A stretch of 64,000 nt of DNA from Chenopodium formosanum. Taxonomy: Eukaryota; Streptophyta; Magnoliopsida; Caryophyllales; Amaranthaceae. The position numbers and the translations under genes were made by a program. Positions 1 to 11,266 of this stretch are shown one piece after another (the stretch's first letter is position 1; every line of letters begins with the position of its first letter). Below the pieces are notes generated by a model. The model was given only the letters and a program-made list of their open reading frames with translations, was not told where the DNA came from and searched no databases. The DNA is taken from the NCBI GenBank assembly GCA_024500155.1, contig CM044868.1:39876165-39940164 (forward strand), read 5' to 3'.

Positions 1-1244
1 AAATTAAAAGTAGAGTTGATTTGGTCCAAACCCTCAGTTAATTCTACCTATCACGGCTTGGTTAAAGTATAGAACTTCAGGTATTGTATGGACTCCTTGG
101 AGTGCTTAAAGGAAGAAATAGTGAAAGAATGGGGAGGCTAGTGTTTAGGCTAAAGAGGGAGAAGAGAATTAATTGATGATCAAGCTTGTTGATGATTGAA
201 AAAGGGGTGATATGACCTCTATTTATAGGGAAAAAGAGGGTCGAAGAATCAAGAAAAGATCGAGTTCGAATCGGATTAAAACTCTTGTGATAGACAACAG
301 TTTTTACGGTTTTTGTTTTTATCATATCTTTTGTTCCAAAAATTGAAATAAGATGAATAAGATATCGTTGGAAATCTCTTGAACTCTACTTTTTAATACA
401 ATTAGAATCAGATTAAAATATTTTGTAGAACAAACGATATAGCCGAAATAGTGAGACGGTGTCAATTTTGGATAGAGTTTGACATTTTATTCATATCTTT
501 TCCGTTATAGCTCGGAATTCATATTATAACATATCATTGGAAAGATAATTTCAAGGGCTATCCAACCATATAAAATTTGGATAAAAACTATGAGGCACGA
601 AAATAATATCTGTCTATCTTTGAACGTCTTTCAATTCGGATAAAATTAGGACTTTCAAAAAGAAAAGTTTTATTCAATTTCAAATTCTTTTATCTTTTCT
701 TTTCAAAAAGGATAATTAGGATCTTTTAGAAACTTATAGAAGTTTCTAATTAATCCTAATTGGTTTAGGAATGGGATTAAATAATTTGGACCCACCACAT
801 GATCATTGAGTCGTAGGTAAGGTGGGCTTAGGTTTGGTTTGGGCTCAGTTTAATATTTTGGCCATAACTTACTCGTCATAACTCAGATTTGGGCTTATAA
901 TATATCGTTGGAAAGCTCTTTTCGAACCCCATCCAAATATTCAATCATTGGACCCAGATTATGGACCAAAATAAACTGGATTAAACGTTTTTATAAAAAG
1001 GACACGAAATGAATGATTTTATAGGACACGAAATGAATTATTTTGGGTTTAAAGGCACGAAAAGAGGAAAATAAGTTATGGTTTGGGGAAATGGGCTAGA
1101 AATTGGTTTGGTTTATGAAATGTATTGGGAATGAACATGGATTTAAGCACTCCAAAGATTAAATACTCAACCCGACCAATAATGGCGGTGAAAGGCTGTT
1201 CATCATCAGGTTTGGTTTTGGGGAGACATTTTTAGGTGTCTACA
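1..1244 (-). mobile_element. Ogre-type LTR, truncated by window edge
   Basis: On the minus strand the block starts with TGTAGACACC at 1244 and runs off the window at 1. Its low-coordinate end matches the promoter-to-leader part of the Ogre-A and Ogre-C LTRs, and its tip matches their first 150 bases. A TATA-like CCTATAAAT reads on the minus strand near 221-230. The middle (about 240-830) differs from the other LTRs and lacks their GC-rich palindrome array. Three copies of a CTTTCCAA/GATAT module lie near 345-385, 505-575 and 860-930. It is either the 5' LTR of an element extending left or a solo LTR. Confidence 0.85.
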
Positions 1245-3435
1245 AGGGTAAATAGGAAGATTGAGCCTCATAAAAATAATGGGTCAATTAAGTAAATAAA
1301 TGGGTTAGGCTTGTTTGATTGGACATAAATTGTAAAATAAAGGTGCATAAAATAATTTGTTCAAATAATTTTCGACACAGATTAATAATTTGAAACTTTT
1401 GAAATTAAGTTCCGGAAAATAACAAATAAATATTATAAATAACATAATATTTCATTTATAAAATATTTAAAAAAATACGGAGGATTACATTAACATTATT
1501 TGGATTAGTCACATTTCACGTTTACTAAATTATGGTTCAGAACGGTTTTTTATTTCAATAAGTCAGTTTTTAATCGGGTCGTTTGGATTCGGGCAGTTAA
1601 ACAATTTTGGTTTGAAATTTCATAGTTCTTGCTAACTAACCTTTTGCTGGTTAACGAGTTTTATATCAAGCCAAGACTTGATCACTTCATATTTAGACAT
1701 TAGGCATTATATTATATATACAAATTCTCATCGATTTTAAAAATACATATCATGTTATTTTCAAGTTTAGTCATACTGATGTTACTAGTTTATTACGAAG
1801 TAACGTAGATTATAAAAGTTTAGTGTATTAATGAATTATTATTGTTTTACTATCACATTATTAGTTGTTTCTTATTCAATCATTTAGTTGATGTGTCATA
1901 ATCATGATTTGATGAGTTATTGTGAGATCGAAATTGCAGTTTGATTTATAGATAGTTCGGTTTATAAATGATTCGGTGCAAACGGGTTGCAGTTTTCTAA
2001 CGGTTTGGTGTAAACGGTTTTTACCTCGGTTCAAACGGTTTCGGCTTAGAAACGGTTCGGTTTGATTTCAGTTCGGTTTTAAACTGGTTCGGTTTGTTAA
2101 CGGGTTCGGTTCTTATACGGTTTGACATTATTTGGATCGGTTCGGTTTTACTTAAATACGGTTCGGGTTGGTTTTAGGTTTTACAAAATTGATTTTTAAT
2201 CGGTACAGTTCTCATTTGGGTCGGTTGGTTTAGGGCAGTTAAACGGTTTCAATTTGAAATTTGACAGCACTACTCCCAGCCCTTCAGACAAATGAAGAAG
2301 AGATTTCAAACGCATCACTAAACCTCGAGATTGAGAATCAGACATCCACTAAAATCGAGCCAACAAGTCATCAATGCAAGAACAGATCGAAGGAGGAACT
2401 TTAACCACCGACAAGATATGATTGAAAGAAGCAACAAAAATCGAATTAATTATTACTAATTTAGCAGCAGAAGACAAACCAACAACTACAAAATCAGAAA
2501 GTTGGGAATAATTAGGGTTTGATGAAAAATGATGGAGATAGAGGAAGGAGATATGAGCGTTATTCTTGATAGGCTTTAATTTTTAAAAACAAAACCTATA
2601 AAACTCTTTGAGGAGTTTTAGATTTATTGTTTTAGTTTCTCCAAAATAGTTGTAAAATTGTTTTTTAAAGGTATTTTGCCAAATACTATATTGTTTTATT
2701 TTGGAGGAAAAAAAAAAAAAAAAAAAAAATCAAAAATGGCAATGATGCCAAACGCCCCCTTAATTAAACAATTATTTTGTAAAAAATTATAGAGCTTCAA
2801 AGCATTCTCGCCAGCCACCCCTATGCCTCCGACTAGCCATCAAAAACCACCCTTGAAAATCACACCACCCAACTTGCCAAACCACCCCACACTCGTTGGA
2901 ACCCCACACAGTGTCGGAATTCTAAAACCCCTTTCTCCTCTTCTCAGACCATACTCCGTATCAAAGGTAGCAAAAACAAACATGCAACAATAAAAAAAAA
3001 CACCATACCAGCTAAAAAACTCAAATCAGGGTGATTTAGCAAATATTCTTTCTCTAATCTTTGCAATCCAGAATCTCTCAATTGCATGATTTTAGGGCGG
3101 TTTAGCATCACCAATAATGGCAGAAGCCGACCCAAGCAAATTGGTATGCATCAATTACGATTACCTTGGTGTTTACGAAGGGGAAAGAGCATTTAGGGTT
3201 CTGGCGCAGCGTGGAGTTCTAGCGAGGGGTGGGGTGGGTTTGTAGGTTCAGGCGAGCTGGGTGGCGTGATTTTCGGGGATGGAGGTGGGTTATGGTGGCT
3301 AGCTTGCGCCTTGCGGCATGGGGGTGGTTGATGGGACATGGGAGTGCTCTGATATATTTTAATTTTGTAAAAAATTATTATTTAATTAGGATAATTAGTT
3401 GCTAATTGTAAAAATATTGTCATGTTAAGGAACAA
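1245..3435. other. AT-rich intergenic stretch
   Basis: No convincing gene was seen. The stretch holds a degenerate CGGTTCGGTTT-rich tract at about 1925-2245, a poly(A) run near 2709-2730, and at 2733-2763 a segment resembling a Tourist-type MITE end (ending TGCCAAACGCCCCCTTA) with no partner found. A 42-codon frame from the ATG at 3117 is too short to call. The GC-richer part at 2800-3350 could be a decayed gene fragment, but I do not recognise it. Confidence 0.6.
1925..2245. repeat. Degenerate CGGTT(C/T)GGTTT tract
   Basis: The tract repeats variants of CGGTTCGGTTT and AACGGTTT at irregular spacing of roughly 10-25 bases. It looks like an old, decayed short-unit tandem array. No TIR or coding frame accompanies it. 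Confidence 0.6.
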
Positions 3436-3449
3436 TTACTTTTGTATAC

Positions 3450-3642
3450 ACCCGGTTTTCAGTAGTTTACTGTACATCGAGTTCATTTTTGTCAAATTTA
3501 GTATCACTTTTGTCAAATTTATCAATGAAGCATAAATAACTTTTATATATGTCACATTAACCTTTGTGCGTTTTAGTGTAACTTTTGCGCCTTTTATAGT
3601 CACTTTATAACGGATGTTCAGTAATTTACTGAACATCCGTTT
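3450..3642. repeat. Palindrome-bounded block with perfect 33-bp palindrome
   Basis: Positions 3609-3624 and 3626-3641 are perfect 16-base inverted arms (AACGGATGTTCAGTAA and its complement) around a single T. A degraded copy of the core (TTCAGTAGTTTACTGTACATC) lies at about 3458-3478. The AT-rich DNA between repeats CTTTTGTCAAATTT and TAACTTTTGCGC-like phrases. The block may be a tiny foldback element of about 190 bp; no target-site duplication was recognised. Confidence 0.6.
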
Positions 3643-3774
3643 TATTTAAAACGTTAAGGAAATGTTTAAAGTATTGTTGGGAGAACTTGCCAAATATTTT
3701 GATACCATTGAGATTTAGCAAAAGTACATACTTCTTCCATTTTTTTTTATTATTGCACCATAGGGGTTGGATAC

Positions 3775-5887
3775 TGTAGACACCTAAAAATGTCTCTCAA
3801 AAACCAAACCCGATGATGAACAATCTTTCACCGCCATTATTGGTCGGGTTGAGTATTCAATCTTGGAGTGCTTAAATCCATATTTCCATTTCATAAACCA
3901 ACCCAACTTCTAGCCCATTTCCCCAAACCATAACCTTTTTTTTCACTTTTCGTGTCTACATCGCAAAACCGAGAGAAACTGATTTTATGGATATATAATT
4001 TTGATCCAATTATTATTTTGTTGGATAGGCCTTGAAATAATCTTTCCAACCATATATCATAAGCCCAATTCCGAGCTATAACGAAAAAGATATGAGCAAA
4101 ACACTAAACTCGGCCCAAAACCGACATCCTTCCACTAAAACGGCCATATCTTAGAATATACAAATAATTTTGACCTAATTCTAATTGGGTTGGAAAGTAG
4201 ACTTGATAGGCTTTCCAATGATATGTTATATTCCTTATTCCAAGTTACGGATCAAAAGTTATGATTAATTTAAAAACGGGTAAAGAAACTGGAATCACCG
4301 CGCACAGTGCAAAAACACCGTGTCACGGAAGTGTGTCCCGTCTGACGGTGCCTTCTTCCGTCTGACGGTGCCTGCTGCCGTGACACGGTACTGTACATCG
4401 TGTCACGGTGCCATTTTTGAAGCTTTTTCGCGTCAAGTTCCACCGTGTCACGGTACCTGATATCGTGACACGGTACCTGCTGTCGTGACACGGTACCTGC
4501 TGTCGTGACACGGTATTTCTCACCGTGTCAGAGTTCTTTTTCCGTGTAATTTCCGCGTTTTCCTATACCATGACACGGTGTATTGTACCGTGCCACGGTG
4601 GACACTACCGTGTCACGGTACGTGTGCCGTGTCCCGGAATTTTCTCGTGTCTTTTCCGCGTAAACCCTTCACGCGTTTTCACTACCCGTAGGTCAAATAT
4701 TTCCCGTGTCACTCCAATTGTCCACCACGTCACGGGATTTTACCCCGTCTAATGGTGCCTTCCCCCGTGTGACTGTGCCTGGCACCATGTCACGGTGTTT
4801 TCTGCCATGTCGCGATGTTAATTTTTAGGGTTTTTATCTTTTTAGGGTTCCGCGTGTTCCCTCAACTCAATTTCCCTGCAGTTCGGGGCATCAAGTCTTT
4901 CTCTCTTTCTCTCTTTTACACAAAAAATTATTCTATTCTCTCTCTCCCATATTCTAAGCTTTAAACCTATATTCCTAATTACACCATTCTTCTCCAAGGA
5001 GTCCATACTTAACCCGAGATTTCGTCCTTAAACCAAGGCGTGAAAGATACACATAACTGAGGGTTTAGACCTAATTAACTCTACTTTTTATTTAATTTCT
5101 ATTTGATTTATATTTTTTATTGAATTTACTAACAATTTATTCATGATGTAGCAATTTAAAGGAACGCTCGGAATGTGAGTAATTAATTTAATTACTCATC
5201 ATTTTTATTTTAATATTGTTAATATCATGATTAGGTTTATTATTATTTTATTTGACTAACACTATTATTGTTGAATTGCTTCAAATATTAATGTTTATTC
5301 TATTATTTTTATTGATCACCATATTGCATGTTTAAAGGGAATATGTAATTGAAAATCACGCCTAATAAGATAATATGGACAACCGGTTTAGGTTCCTTTT
5401 TAATCTTGTTATTTAATTCAAGTGATCACAAATATTTTAGAATTATGTGTTGCATTAATATTTAACCAATTTAGCCTAATAATAGTTTGGAGAAAATTGA
5501 ACTTTTGTTTGTATGCCTATGAGATCGCAGGAATCACTTTTCACTATAAGAATCGAGTAGAGGCCAATACGGGCGAATGTGACTCCATGACTCACTTCGT
5601 ACCATCATCCCTGACCCTTCTTTCGTGGTTCTGAACCGTATGGAGTTAGTAATCTCATGGATTATGAATGGGGTATAACCTTCACGGGTCAATCGTTGTT
5701 GCCTATCGTTGTCCCTTTATCGTGGTTGCCTTTTATGATCCGTGAACGATTTACAAGTTCCTTGAAAACTTGTTGGCGACTCCCTACTTTCCTTGTCCCT
5801 AATCGTCTATGTAAATTCCCACTTCCTAAGAGTTCCAAGCATATTCACACATGCTTTAACGTAGGCGCATATCAAACGACGCCTACA
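3775..5887 (+). repeat. Ogre-A 5' LTR
   Basis: The LTR begins TGTAGACACC and ends GCCTACA, 2113 bp. It aligns along its length with the 3' copy at 11267-13369, but the TATA-containing stretch of that copy is missing here at 4877/4878. Two copies of the CTTTCCAA/ATAT module sit near 4038-4100 and 4207-4265. The 3' portion (5000-5887) is strongly conserved with Ogre-C. Confidence 0.92.
4290..4815 (+). repeat. GC-rich palindrome array in U3 (CCGTGTCACGG type)
   Basis: More than a dozen variants of ACCGTGTCACGGT, CCGTGACACGGTACC and CCGTCTGACGGTGCC are packed at spacings of about 15-35 bases. The motif is nearly self-complementary and rich in CpG. The array ends about 60 bases before the position where the 3' LTR has its TATA box. 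Degraded versions occur at the same place in the 3' LTR (11775-12275) and in the Ogre-C LTR (48845-49205). Confidence 0.85.
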
Positions 5888-5890
5888 ATT

Positions 5891-5908
5891 TGGCGACTCC
5901 ACTGGGGA
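5891..5908 (+). promoter_or_regulatory. Primer-binding site, Ogre type
   Basis: TGGCGACTCCACTGGGGA starts three bases after the 5' LTR. The same site follows the Ogre-B LTR at 32025. Ogre elements are described as primed by a tRNA-Arg; that assignment is from recall of the family and was not checked here. Confidence 0.85.
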
Positions 5909-7450
5909 GGATTCTTGGTTATTTATCGATTTGAGTGATTGGAATTTAATTGAGATGAGTGGATGAGACTTGAAAGATTCTTGAAAAATATTCCTATGAT
6001 TTAATTGGCATTGTCACATATGCATATGCATTTTAGCTTACCCATTTTGCCACAATAGTACGTGTTCTACAAATGTGGCTAGCCCGGGGGATTTATGCTC
6101 TATCAACCCGAAAAGGCTCATGGCAATAAGGGTTCATCCGAGTTTTGAAATCCACCCAAACCATGGAGTCGAGTTCGATTTCATTAAGAACTCGCGGAGC
6201 CTCCCGTTGGCATACACCCTCAAGGGAGACTGCCTTGCTAACGCGTCCAAACTCTTAACCATGGTATCCTTTGACACCCAAAAGCTTGACCATAGTCGAA
6301 CATAGAACTTGACTTTAGGTTGCGAACTTCACTGCATCATGCGTGACAATATGCTTATATGTGCATTTTTTATTGACTTTTTTTAATTATTTTTTTTCTC
6401 TTATCAAACCCTTTTTATTTTTTTTAGAGTCGAGTCATAGATTTTTTTTTAAAATTGAGTTAACCCGGATTTTTATTCTCATATCCTGCACAAGAGTCAA
6501 CTTGTCTTGCTCATAGCCAGATTTCTAGAAAGAGTTACGTGTCGTGCCACCTGTGGATCTGTAGCCCCAAGTTTTATCTTTGATTTAGAGTTAGTTTCGT
6601 CCCAATCAGAGTGACAGATCAAAAGTTATAACTTATATACTACAACCTGTCCAGTTTAGTTGTCTTTTTAGCTTCAATTTTCTTTCTTTTAATTTTTTTT
6701 TTAATATATTTTAGTGTCAAGCTAGTCTTAGCCAAGTCCTTTAATCCGTGTCAACTCGTATAACATAGGATTGTAGATTTTTATTTTTAATTATTTATTT
6801 TTTTATACCCATGAGTCATAACTCTTCTAGAATTCTAGTTCTCTTCCTAATTTCTTGTGATCGATTTTTGTGCTAACCTTAACATGTGTTCTTTGTCTTT
6901 GATTGTTGTTAATATTATTTATGACTAATGATTGCCAATGGACCGTTTTCACCTAGTAAATAGCATAAACATTAAAATTGGACAAAATTAATCAAGTTAG
7001 TTTGTCTTTTAGTCTTTCGTGCTATTTGGTCATTGGGTCTTTGTTTTTCACAACGTCCTCATGTCTAGCCATACGATCATACCACGAGTCTTATAGAATC
7101 ACTTAATCTCTCAAGAGTCAATTATAGTCCACACACTTTCTTTATGTTCTGACTTGAGTCATGCACCAGGTCATTTATGATCGTATACTAGGTTCATGCA
7201 CCCTTTTTTCGTCATAATAAAAAAATGAGTGGAGTTTTCTCACCTGTTTTCAAATGTCTATTTTCTCCATCCTTTCCTATCTTAAGCAATGAGTCAAAAA
7301 ATTAAGTGAATTTATTTCATTTCACAGTACTTGGTTAAGGAGCAGGGGTAGATTGGTGCGATTTGAGTCATTACTGCATTAACCTCTTAGAAGAGAACTT
7401 CACCATCTCCACATCACTCATCACCTTCAAACTACTTTCAATTTGTCCTA
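5909..7450 (+). other. Ogre-A untranslated leader
   Basis: The leader holds no convincing open frame. A block at about 6060-6350 is shared in layout with the Ogre-B leader at 32540-32850: an AACCATGG-containing segment, a GCGG stretch, a second ACCATGG and a TGCATCAT end. The rest is T-rich low-complexity DNA. Ogre elements often carry an extra ORF here, but none is visible. Confidence 0.7.
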
Positions 7451-8552
7451 ATGGCCACTAAGGAAGATATTGAGAGCATTAACGAGTCCATTGAAATAAT
7501 GTCTACCATGTTGCAAGCACTCATTACCAGAGTAAACACAGTAGAGAAAAACAATGTTACTGCGGCTGCAATGGACAAGAATCAAAGAGCAAATGAGCAA
7601 GATTTCTGAGGATTTAACCTATGTGGAACGGCCTCCCACTCCTTTGGATGTGAAGGACAAACTCCCTGAAATGTTCTCCACTGCTGATATACCAAAGTTC
7701 AAGCCTACTGATAATCCAATATTCCACTTGAAGGCTTTCTCTGCAATCATGGCTTTTAAGGGATTGAACGTAATACTCTTCCCTACGGTGTTCCCTCTCT
7801 CCTTAGAACATGCTTGCCAACAATGGTTTTATTCCCTAGATTCCAAGCGTACTGCGAATTGGCAAGATGTCACCGATAGTTTCATGAATCGTTACAAGTT
7901 TAAAATTCAAACTAAAACTTCTGAACGTGAATTCTCCATTCTCAAACAGAAAGAGAATGAAGGCTTCACTGCTTATCTGAACAGGTAGAGGGAAACGACT
8001 TCACTCTTGGTAGATCCTCCCAAATAAAGAGAGATGGTTCGCCTCTTTATTCAAAATCTGACTAACAAGTATAGGGAACATCTCAAATTTCTTCCACTGA
8101 ACACTTTTGAAGCTGTATACGACATCGGCATCAATATCGAGGATGAGCTAATAAAGACTGCTGGTAGTTACAATAATAACACTTGGAAAATCAAGAAGAA
8201 CGACCATCCTTCTTCTTTGTCTTCTAAGCACGAAAATACTACCAACAATATAAGCCAAGTTGATCTCAATGAAGTGTTAGCTCTTGATGCTCCATTGCCC
8301 AAGAAGAAAAGAACTTACACTCCTTTAGGAATGACTTATTATTCGGCCTTTGACCGCCTTTACGGTCAAGGCTTGATCACACCTATTGGGCCATTTCCAG
8401 AGCCAAAACCTGAACAAAGGAGCGCCAAATGGAATTCCAATGCCCATTATTGCAAGTACCATCAAGTAAGGGGCCACACTACGGAGCAATGTTGGAATTT
8501 GAAGGACGTCATTCAAGACTTGGTAGATGCAAACAAACTTCCTGCCCTCTAG
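7451..8552 (+). pseudogene. gag: gag of Ogre-A, broken, no pol behind it
   Basis: The likely start is the ATG at 7451 (MATKEDIESINESIE). The frame shifts near 7600, stops at 7986-7988 and resumes at about 8034. Conserved gag parts are the DIPKFKPTDNPIFHLKAF segment, CQQWFYSL, a KQKENEGFTAY segment and VRLFIQNLTNKYREHL. A Tat-type knuckle CKYHQVRGHTTEQC lies near 8449-8493. The product would be the capsid/nucleocapsid protein that packages element RNA in the cytoplasm. It ends a few codons after the knuckle and runs straight into the 3' tail. The Ogre-C copy has the same ending, so loss of pol predates these copies. Confidence 0.85.
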
Positions 8553-10442
8553 GCGGAAAGAAGTAATGAACACAAGGCGCACAACAGATCCTTTGTGCAA
8601 GATTTCATGATTCCTTTTTTTTTTCTTTATCGTTCATCTCCATTCCCCCCATTCATGTCTACTATAGGTTTCCATTTCGAATTCTTATATGTTTCATGTG
8701 CTTTGTTCACCTTTTCTATTAATAAAATGAGCAAATTTCTTTTACATCTCGATCATAGCATTCATCATTCATTCTAAAAAAAAAAACAATTACCGAACTA
8801 AACACAAGGTACACCTTTGCAACCCTGTCATTCCCTGTTAACCGTTCAATCACATTCCATTTCTTCATCAACCACTTTGAGCCTCGTCTAACGTTTGGCC
8901 TACATTTCTTCAACCCACATTCACTTTACCCTGGGATTGGAAGATGTGTAATTGTATAACATTCAAAAAGCAAGTAAAAAAAAAAAAAAGCAGCAAAGCA
9001 AAAATAGAACAATGTCTAAAGGCAAGTGTTCCAATGTCTTTGATATGAACACGTCTCAAATTAAGTCTCTCATCGAGTGCTTGGTACTGTGCCTGAGAAA
9101 CATGAATGCTAAGTGAGTGATGGACCGCATGATCTGAGATTGCCTACATAGACTCAAAAGAATGAAAAAAAAAATTCAAAAAATGTTAAAAATAAAACTT
9201 GCAAAGTCTAATACATAATTGTATATCTTGGGGGCTTCCTTTGGGTCTTGAGCCTTTTATGCCTTTCTTTCTTAAACCTTCAGCTTAACCACCTTACAAC
9301 CCTTAAAAGACCTCTTTGAGGTGTACACACACTTGTGCAAAGTTCGGCTAGAGCTACGTTCGGCCTGATTCCTAACGGATACGTAGGCAACATCACATTG
9401 AGGTGCGGCCACATTCATATGCATGATCGTGTCAAAGAATATCCAATGCTTAATCCTATGACCCTATCCATTTAGAGCAAGACTTGGGGGCTTGATCCTA
9501 CATCATTTAGCCTGCCCAACCTAAAGAGTCACCATTTTGACTTTTCTCACATAAATTTCCATCACCATAGCCTTTGCAGCCAGCCTTAGTATCACATTCA
9601 CACACTTCAATCACACATCCATATCCATATCCTTATGATCTTTCCCTTTAAGAGCCCTTTATCATGAAAACTTGTTTAAACACTGTGCATGTTTCGTCGT
9701 CTTTCAGGACAACATTCATTAAAAGAAACATTGTATACTTGCTTAGCTTCCTGACCTGAGCAATGTTTATTGCTTCATGCATCGCATAATATACTGAGCA
9801 ACATTTCTATATCAATAATTTTTAATCATATTAAGCATATCGTTCTCAGCTCTTTGACCTAAGCAACGTTCATTATGCAATAATCACTTCATCTATATAC
9901 GTGCTTAGCTTCCAAACCTAAGTGACGTTCAAGATCGTTTCTTTACACCATATATGATGCTTAGCTCCATGACCTAAGTTCATTCATCTATCGTGTCACA
10001 TGAGGTAATTGTCCTTAGCCTCCTGGCCTAAGAACATGCATCATGCATACAGTCCATGCGATTCATTTCATCTTGCTCAATGAGGAAGTGCAAAATTTCT
10101 TCTCTTTTTCATATATTTTCTTTTGGGGAAGTTCAAAAACTTTTTAAAATTTTTTTCTCATTGAGGGAAGTTCGAAAATAAAAGTTTAGTTTTCACGTCT
10201 TTCTTTTTCGGGAGAAAGTCGGTACCCTCCACTCGTCTCATAAAAAAAATGACGAAATTTTTTTGCTTTTTGCATTGTTGATTGCTTGTGTATGCTCATA
10301 CATTAAAATCATACTTATACAAACACAATCATAAGTCATACACATGTCATGTCGTGACAAGTCAAACTTGGTCAAGTCAGTTGTTCAAATTAATCACAAT
10401 CTATACGAGTCCCTTGGCAAATTTTATTTTGCAGGTTTCAAT

Positions 10443-10634
10443 TACAGCCCACGTCCGGGGACAATCGGACCATTTACAGCCCACGTTCGGGGACAAGCAG
10501 ACCATTTACAGCCCATGTTCGGGGACAAGCAAACCAACTACAGCCCACGTTCGGGGACAAGCTAACAAACTACAGCCCACGTTCGAGGACAAGCGAACCA
10601 ACTACAGCCCACGTTCGGGGACAATCGAACCATC
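10443..10634 (+). repeat. Tandem array, 6 x 32 bp
   Basis: Six head-to-tail units of exactly 32 bases, each starting TACAGCCCAC and containing GTTCGGGGACAAGC, with a few substitutions between units. The matching array in Ogre-C has eight units, so the copy number varies between copies of one element. Confidence 0.9.
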
Positions 10635-10688
10635 ATCATTTCACAGCGCAAGGTTCTTGATACACAGAGACTTGCAATCTCATCCTCT

Positions 10689-11065
10689 GTCGACTTTCCT
10701 CAAGCATGGAAAGTATTATTCGGTGGATTTCTTCAAGCATAGAAACCTGTCAAAATCATCTGTCGACTTTCCTCAAGCATGGAGAGTGTCATCCGGTGAA
10801 TTTTTTCAAGCATAGAAACCTGCCAAAATCATATGTCGACTTTCCTCAAGCATGAAAAGTATTATTCGGTGGATTTCTTCAAGCATAGAAAACCGCCAAA
10901 TTCATATGTCGACTTTCCTCAAGCCTAGAAAGTATCACCCGGTAGATTTCTTCAAGCATAGAAAGCTACCAAACTCGTCAGTCGGCTTTCCTCAGGCATG
11001 GAAAGCATTTCAACAAATTTCATCCGGTGAATTCCTTCAAGCATAGGAAGCTACCAAACTCAATT
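10689..11065 (+). repeat. Tandem array, about 5 x 73 bp
   Basis: Units begin GTCGACTTTCCTCAAGCATG and contain a second half TTCTTCAAGCATAGAAA, so each unit has an internal CTTCAAGCAT-like half-repeat. The first four units are 73 bases; the last carries a small insertion. The array is also present in Ogre-C near 47740-48100. Confidence 0.85.
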
Positions 11066-11252
11066 GTCACCGATACACTAGTGTCGGATACCTATTTTAT
11101 CCCTTTACTCTTTTATCTGTTGAACTAACATTTTTCTGCAGGTATCGGTGTAAAAGAGTGATTTAGGATCGTAGAACATATTAAATCATTCTTCGTCCCT
11201 ATCGACTACTTTGACTATCGTTTTCGAAACTGACGTTTCTACAAACTTAGTC

Positions 11253-11266
11253 AAAGTGGGGGCTTC
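11253..11266 (+). promoter_or_regulatory. Polypurine tract
   Basis: AAAGTGGGGGCTTC lies directly before the TGTAGACACC start of the 3' LTR, the position of the plus-strand primer in LTR retrotransposons. Ogre-C has the same sequence before 48307. Confidence 0.85.

Larger units (their letters stand above)
8553..11252 (+). other. Ogre-A 3' non-coding tail
   Basis: No gene is present. The tail aligns with Ogre-C (45500-48306) and, in blocks, with the tail at 27240-30022. Shared blocks are a GTGTTCCAATGTC...CCTGAGAAACATGAATG segment (about 9018-9150), a hairpin block with CCTGATTCCTAACGGATACG (9343-9412), an AAAGTCGGTACCCTCCAC segment (about 10213-10232) and a series of CTTAG...CTAAG phrases (9740-10040). 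Two tandem arrays close the tail. Confidence 0.8.

Noticed and set aside
3117..3245. Short frame starting MAEADPSKL
   Set aside because: Only 42 codons, no recognisable domain and no splice or homology support; it could be an old exon, but the sequence alone does not show it.
5891..5908. tRNA-like sequence after LTRs
   Set aside because: These are primer-binding sites complementary to a tRNA end, not tRNA genes; no cloverleaf surrounds them.
5657..5938. Plus-strand frame in the LTR end, also at 13139 and 56101
   Set aside because: It is conserved only because the LTR is repeated. It crosses the LTR end and has no domain; the frame differs in length among copies.
10282..11046. Frames across the tandem arrays (177 and 64 codons)
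   Set aside because: They arise from repetition of 32-bp and 73-bp units free of stops. Unit length is not a multiple of three and array size varies.
10443..11065. CRISPR-like regular repeats
   Set aside because: Units are directly adjacent without unique spacers, in a plant retrotransposon tail.
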